In this document: piece after piece, positions 6,861-8,191 of the stretch
Layout: each line of letters begins with the position of its first letter
How positions within the stretch are numbered: the first letter of the stretch is position 1
Origin: Comamonadaceae bacterium
Lineage (GTDB): Bacteria > Pseudomonadota > Gammaproteobacteria > Burkholderiales > Burkholderiaceae
Direction of reading: 5' to 3'
Length of the DNA: 8,191 bases
Assembly (NCBI GenBank): GCA_947455875.1
Contig: CANGSD010000042.1
Span: forward strand, 1-8,191
The notes under the pieces: model-generated
Database searches by the model: none
The model's input: the letters and a program-made list of their open reading frames with translations, nothing else
Told to the model about the DNA's origin: nothing
Position numbers and translations under genes: made by a program

Positions 6861-6871
6861 TTCCTAAAAAG

Positions 6872-6887
6872 CTGGTTAAAAATACAG
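6872..6887. promoter_or_regulatory. LexA box 1 (CTGG-N8-ACAG)
   Basis: CTGG-TTAAAAAT-ACAG matches the SOS box CTGT-N8-ACAG with one mismatch in the left half and an AT-rich centre. It is one of two boxes ahead of lexA and lies only 11 bases upstream of the divergent asparaginase ATG. Bound LexA would cover the promoter or leader of both genes. Confidence 0.85.
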
Positions 6888-6890
6888 TTA

Positions 6891-6906
6891 CTGGATATCG
6901 AAACAG
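6891..6906. promoter_or_regulatory. LexA box 2 (CTGG-N8-ACAG)
   Basis: CTGG-ATATCGAA-ACAG repeats the form of box 1, 19 bases downstream and on the same face within about two helical turns. Two tandem boxes in front of lexA are the classical arrangement for LexA autorepression, as in E. coli. It ends 23 bases before the lexA start codon. Confidence 0.85.
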
Positions 6907-6929
6907 TCCCCCGTCCCAGGAGAGCCCGA

Positions 6930-7604
6930 ATGATCGAGACCCCCAAGCTCACGGCCCGTCAGCAGCAGATTCTGGACCTGATCCAGAGCGCCATCGCCCG
7001 CACCGGCGCTCCGCCCACCCGGGCCGAGATCGCGGCCGAGCTGGGCTTCAAGTCGGCCAATGCCGCCGAGGAACACCTGCAGGCCCTGGCCCGCAAGGGT
7101 GTCATCGAGCTGGTCAGCGGCACCTCGCGCGGGATCCGCCTGCGCGGTGATGCCCTGCGCTCGATCAACGAATCGCGCATCAAGCAGTTTTCCCTGCCCC
7201 TGCAAAGCCTGGCCCAGCTGGCGCTGCCCCTGGTCGGTCGTGTGGCGGCTGGCTCCCCGATTCTGGCCCAGGAACATGTGGACCAGACCTATTACGTCGA
7301 GAGCAGCCTGTTCCAGCGCCAGCCCGATTACCTGCTCAAGGTGCGCGGCATGTCCATGCGCGACGCCGGCATCATGGACGGCGACCTGCTGGCGGTACAA
7401 GCCACCAAAGAAGCCAAGAACGGCCAGATCGTGGTGGCCCGCCTGGGCGACGACGTCACGGTCAAGCGTTTCCGCCGCAACAAGCACCTGATCGAGCTGC
7501 ACGCCGAAAACCCCGACTACGCCACCATCGTGGTCGAGCCGGGCGAGCCCTTCGAGATCGAGGGCCTGGCGGTGGGGCTGATCCGCAACACCATGCTGAT
7601 GTAG
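6930..7604 (+). CDS. lexA: LexA, SOS-response transcriptional repressor
   Basis: LexA represses DNA-damage genes and cuts itself when stimulated by RecA on single-stranded DNA. Its 224 residues hold an N-terminal winged-helix DNA-binding domain (about 1-72, with [12 protein letters not shown] and [23 protein letters not shown] as the helix-turn-helix region) and a C-terminal S24 peptidase domain. The scissile bond is Ala107-Gly108 in GRVAAGSP. Ser142 ([13 protein letters not shown]) and Lys179 (VTVKRF) form the catalytic dyad; their spacing (35 and 37 residues) equals that of E. coli Ala84, Ser119 and Lys156. The linker is about 20 residues longer than in E. coli, as is common in Burkholderiales. 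The ATG at 6930 is chosen because AGGAG (6918-6922) lies 7 bases ahead; an in-frame reading from 6855 crosses the LexA boxes and is not real. Two LexA boxes imply autoregulation. Confidence 0.98.
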   Translation: MIETPKLTARQQQILDLIQSAIARTGAPPTRAEIAAELGFKSANAAEEHLQALARKGVIELVSGTSRGIRLRGDALRSINESRIKQFSLPLQSLAQLALPLVGRVAAGSPILAQEHVDQTYYVESSLFQRQPDYLLKVRGMSMRDAGIMDGDLLAVQATKEAKNGQIVVARLGDDVTVKRFRRNKHLIELHAENPDYATIVVEPGEPFEIEGLAVGLIRNTMLM

Positions 7605-7725
7605 CCACCGATCGCGGGAGCGGCCCCAGGTGGCGGGCGTATGGCGTAGAGCCATCACCCTGTGCCGATCCCTTTCACTGAAATCCTGCCTGTGATGAAA
7701 CCCTCGTTGTCCAAGGAGTCCCCAC
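7605..7725 (+). other. lexA downstream gap with small hairpin
   Basis: These 121 bases carry ATGGC-GTAGA-GCCAT (7641-7655), a 5-bp hairpin with no T-run, so a poor terminator. I see no LexA box, DnaA box or convincing promoter. AAGGAG (7713-7718) at the end is the RBS of the next gene, so read-through from lexA is possible. Confidence 0.4.
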
Positions 7726-8118
7726 ATGGCATTCGCACTTCCCCTGTTCGCGCATTTGTTTGATCTGTTCCAGCCCGCGGGGCAGCCTGCCCGGTCCGCA
7801 CGCCCCCAGGCCCGGGGCCCATCGGCCGGAGCGCGTCGATCCGTCCTGGCGCCTGTCGCCGCCGTCCCCTCCGAGGGACGCAGCGGCGCCAGCGTCGACC
7901 TCTCCCATCGGGCCCCTGCTCCCCAGCGGGCCCCAGTTTCCCAGCGCAGCTGGGGCGGGCCCACCCGGTCCGCACCGCTGCAGCGGCCCTTGCGGGTGGT
8001 GCGGGTGGTGGACGGTCGGCACGCCTGCGCCGGCGCAGGGCGGATGGTGATTTCGGGGCGCATGGCCGATGTCTGCGCCGAGCTCGACAGACTGGCCGAG
8101 CTCGAAACCCGGCACTGA
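7726..8118 (+). CDS. Small protein of unknown function downstream of lexA
   Basis: I do not recognise a named family. The 130 residues start with a short hydrophobic stretch (MAFALPLFAHLFDLF, 1-15) that could form a membrane-touching amphipathic helix. They continue with a long Pro/Arg/Ala/Ser-rich and probably disordered middle (about 17-87), and end in a compact acidic helix-like block: PLRVVRVVDGRHACAG, then GRMVISGRMADVCAELDRLA (105-124). The last block reads like the conserved part, and I have the impression of similar endings in other Burkholderiales. AAGGAG lies 7 bases before the ATG at 7726, a near-ideal RBS, which supports it being real. It is 121 bases after lexA in the same direction and may be on the same transcript. 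The middle could be low-complexity drift in GC-rich DNA. No function is assigned. Confidence 0.7.
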   Translation: MAFALPLFAHLFDLFQPAGQPARSARPQARGPSAGARRSVLAPVAAVPSEGRSGASVDLSHRAPAPQRAPVSQRSWGGPTRSAPLQRPLRVVRVVDGRHACAGAGRMVISGRMADVCAELDRLAELETRH

Positions 8119-8135
8119 GCGCCCGCCGGGGGCGC
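8119..8135 (+). terminator. GC-only hairpin right after the post-lexA gene
   Basis: GCGCCC (8119-8124) pairs with GGGCGC (8130-8135) around a 5-base loop, starting directly after the stop codon at 8116-8118. There is no T-run next to it, and the sequence that follows is very GC-rich, with C and T runs at about 8166-8177. It may be a terminator stem or only GC-rich sequence. Confidence 0.25.
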
Positions 8136-8191
8136 CCGCCCTGGATCCCGCGGGGTCGGTTGCCCTTCCCCCCTTTTGGCGGACGCGCGCC

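Noticed and set aside
7905..7918. A 14-base exact match to 962-975, plus a 12-base repeat at 7790-7801 and 7964-7975
   Set aside because: Short C/G-rich matches of this size are expected by chance in a GC-rich 8-kb window, and the copies lie in unrelated contexts.
7726..8118. Calling the post-lexA gene sulA or another named SOS division inhibitor
   Set aside because: No SulA motif is visible; only position and size suggest it, which is not enough for a name.

Overview
The window is GC-rich and densely coding. Gene order and protein signatures fit a betaproteobacterium of the order Burkholderiales, most likely Comamonadaceae or a close relative. That placement rests on the order xseA | exbB-exbD-lpxK-Trm112-kdsB-adk, on a LexA with a lengthened linker, and on E. 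coli-type SOS boxes. No RNA gene, insertion sequence, prophage or CRISPR array is visible.

Layout. (1) 1-773, minus strand: the N-terminal half of xseA (exonuclease VII large subunit), cut by the window edge. (2) 774-1112: a 339-base divergent control region with a CTGT-N8-ACAG palindrome in front of xseA, an imperfect direct repeat, an 8-bp inverted repeat, two adjacent DnaA-box matches inside an inverted repeat, and a possible promoter for exbB. (3) 1113-4150, plus strand: a tight cluster of exbB (TTG start), exbD, lpxK, a Trm112/YcaR-type small protein and kdsB, with gaps or overlaps of 12, -4, -20 and 2 bases. adk follows after 105 bases with its own RBS and perhaps its own promoter. (4) 4919-4946: a hairpin between convergent adk and a minus-strand group. 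(5) 4953-6860, minus strand: L-asparaginase, a four-helix membrane protein (DUF6644/CopD-like) and an exported DUF6152-like protein, probably one transcript. (6) 6861-6929: a short divergent region with two tandem LexA boxes. (7) 6930-7604: lexA. (8) 7726-8118: a small conserved-looking protein of unknown function, then a GC-rich tail.

How the genes work together. lpxK and kdsB make the lipid A-Kdo part of lipopolysaccharide. The ExbB/ExbD pair in front of them is a proton-motive-force motor without a visible TonB partner. adk supplies nucleotide homeostasis. LexA represses itself through the tandem boxes, and the adjacent asparaginase operon may share that control. The palindrome upstream of xseA suggests that this DNA-repair nuclease could also be in the SOS regulon.

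Most of the window is core housekeeping sequence. I see no clear-cut new defence or mobile system. The most interesting leads are the possible LexA site at xseA, the DnaA-box hairpin, the CopC/CopD-like exported and membrane pair, and the unknown gene after lexA.
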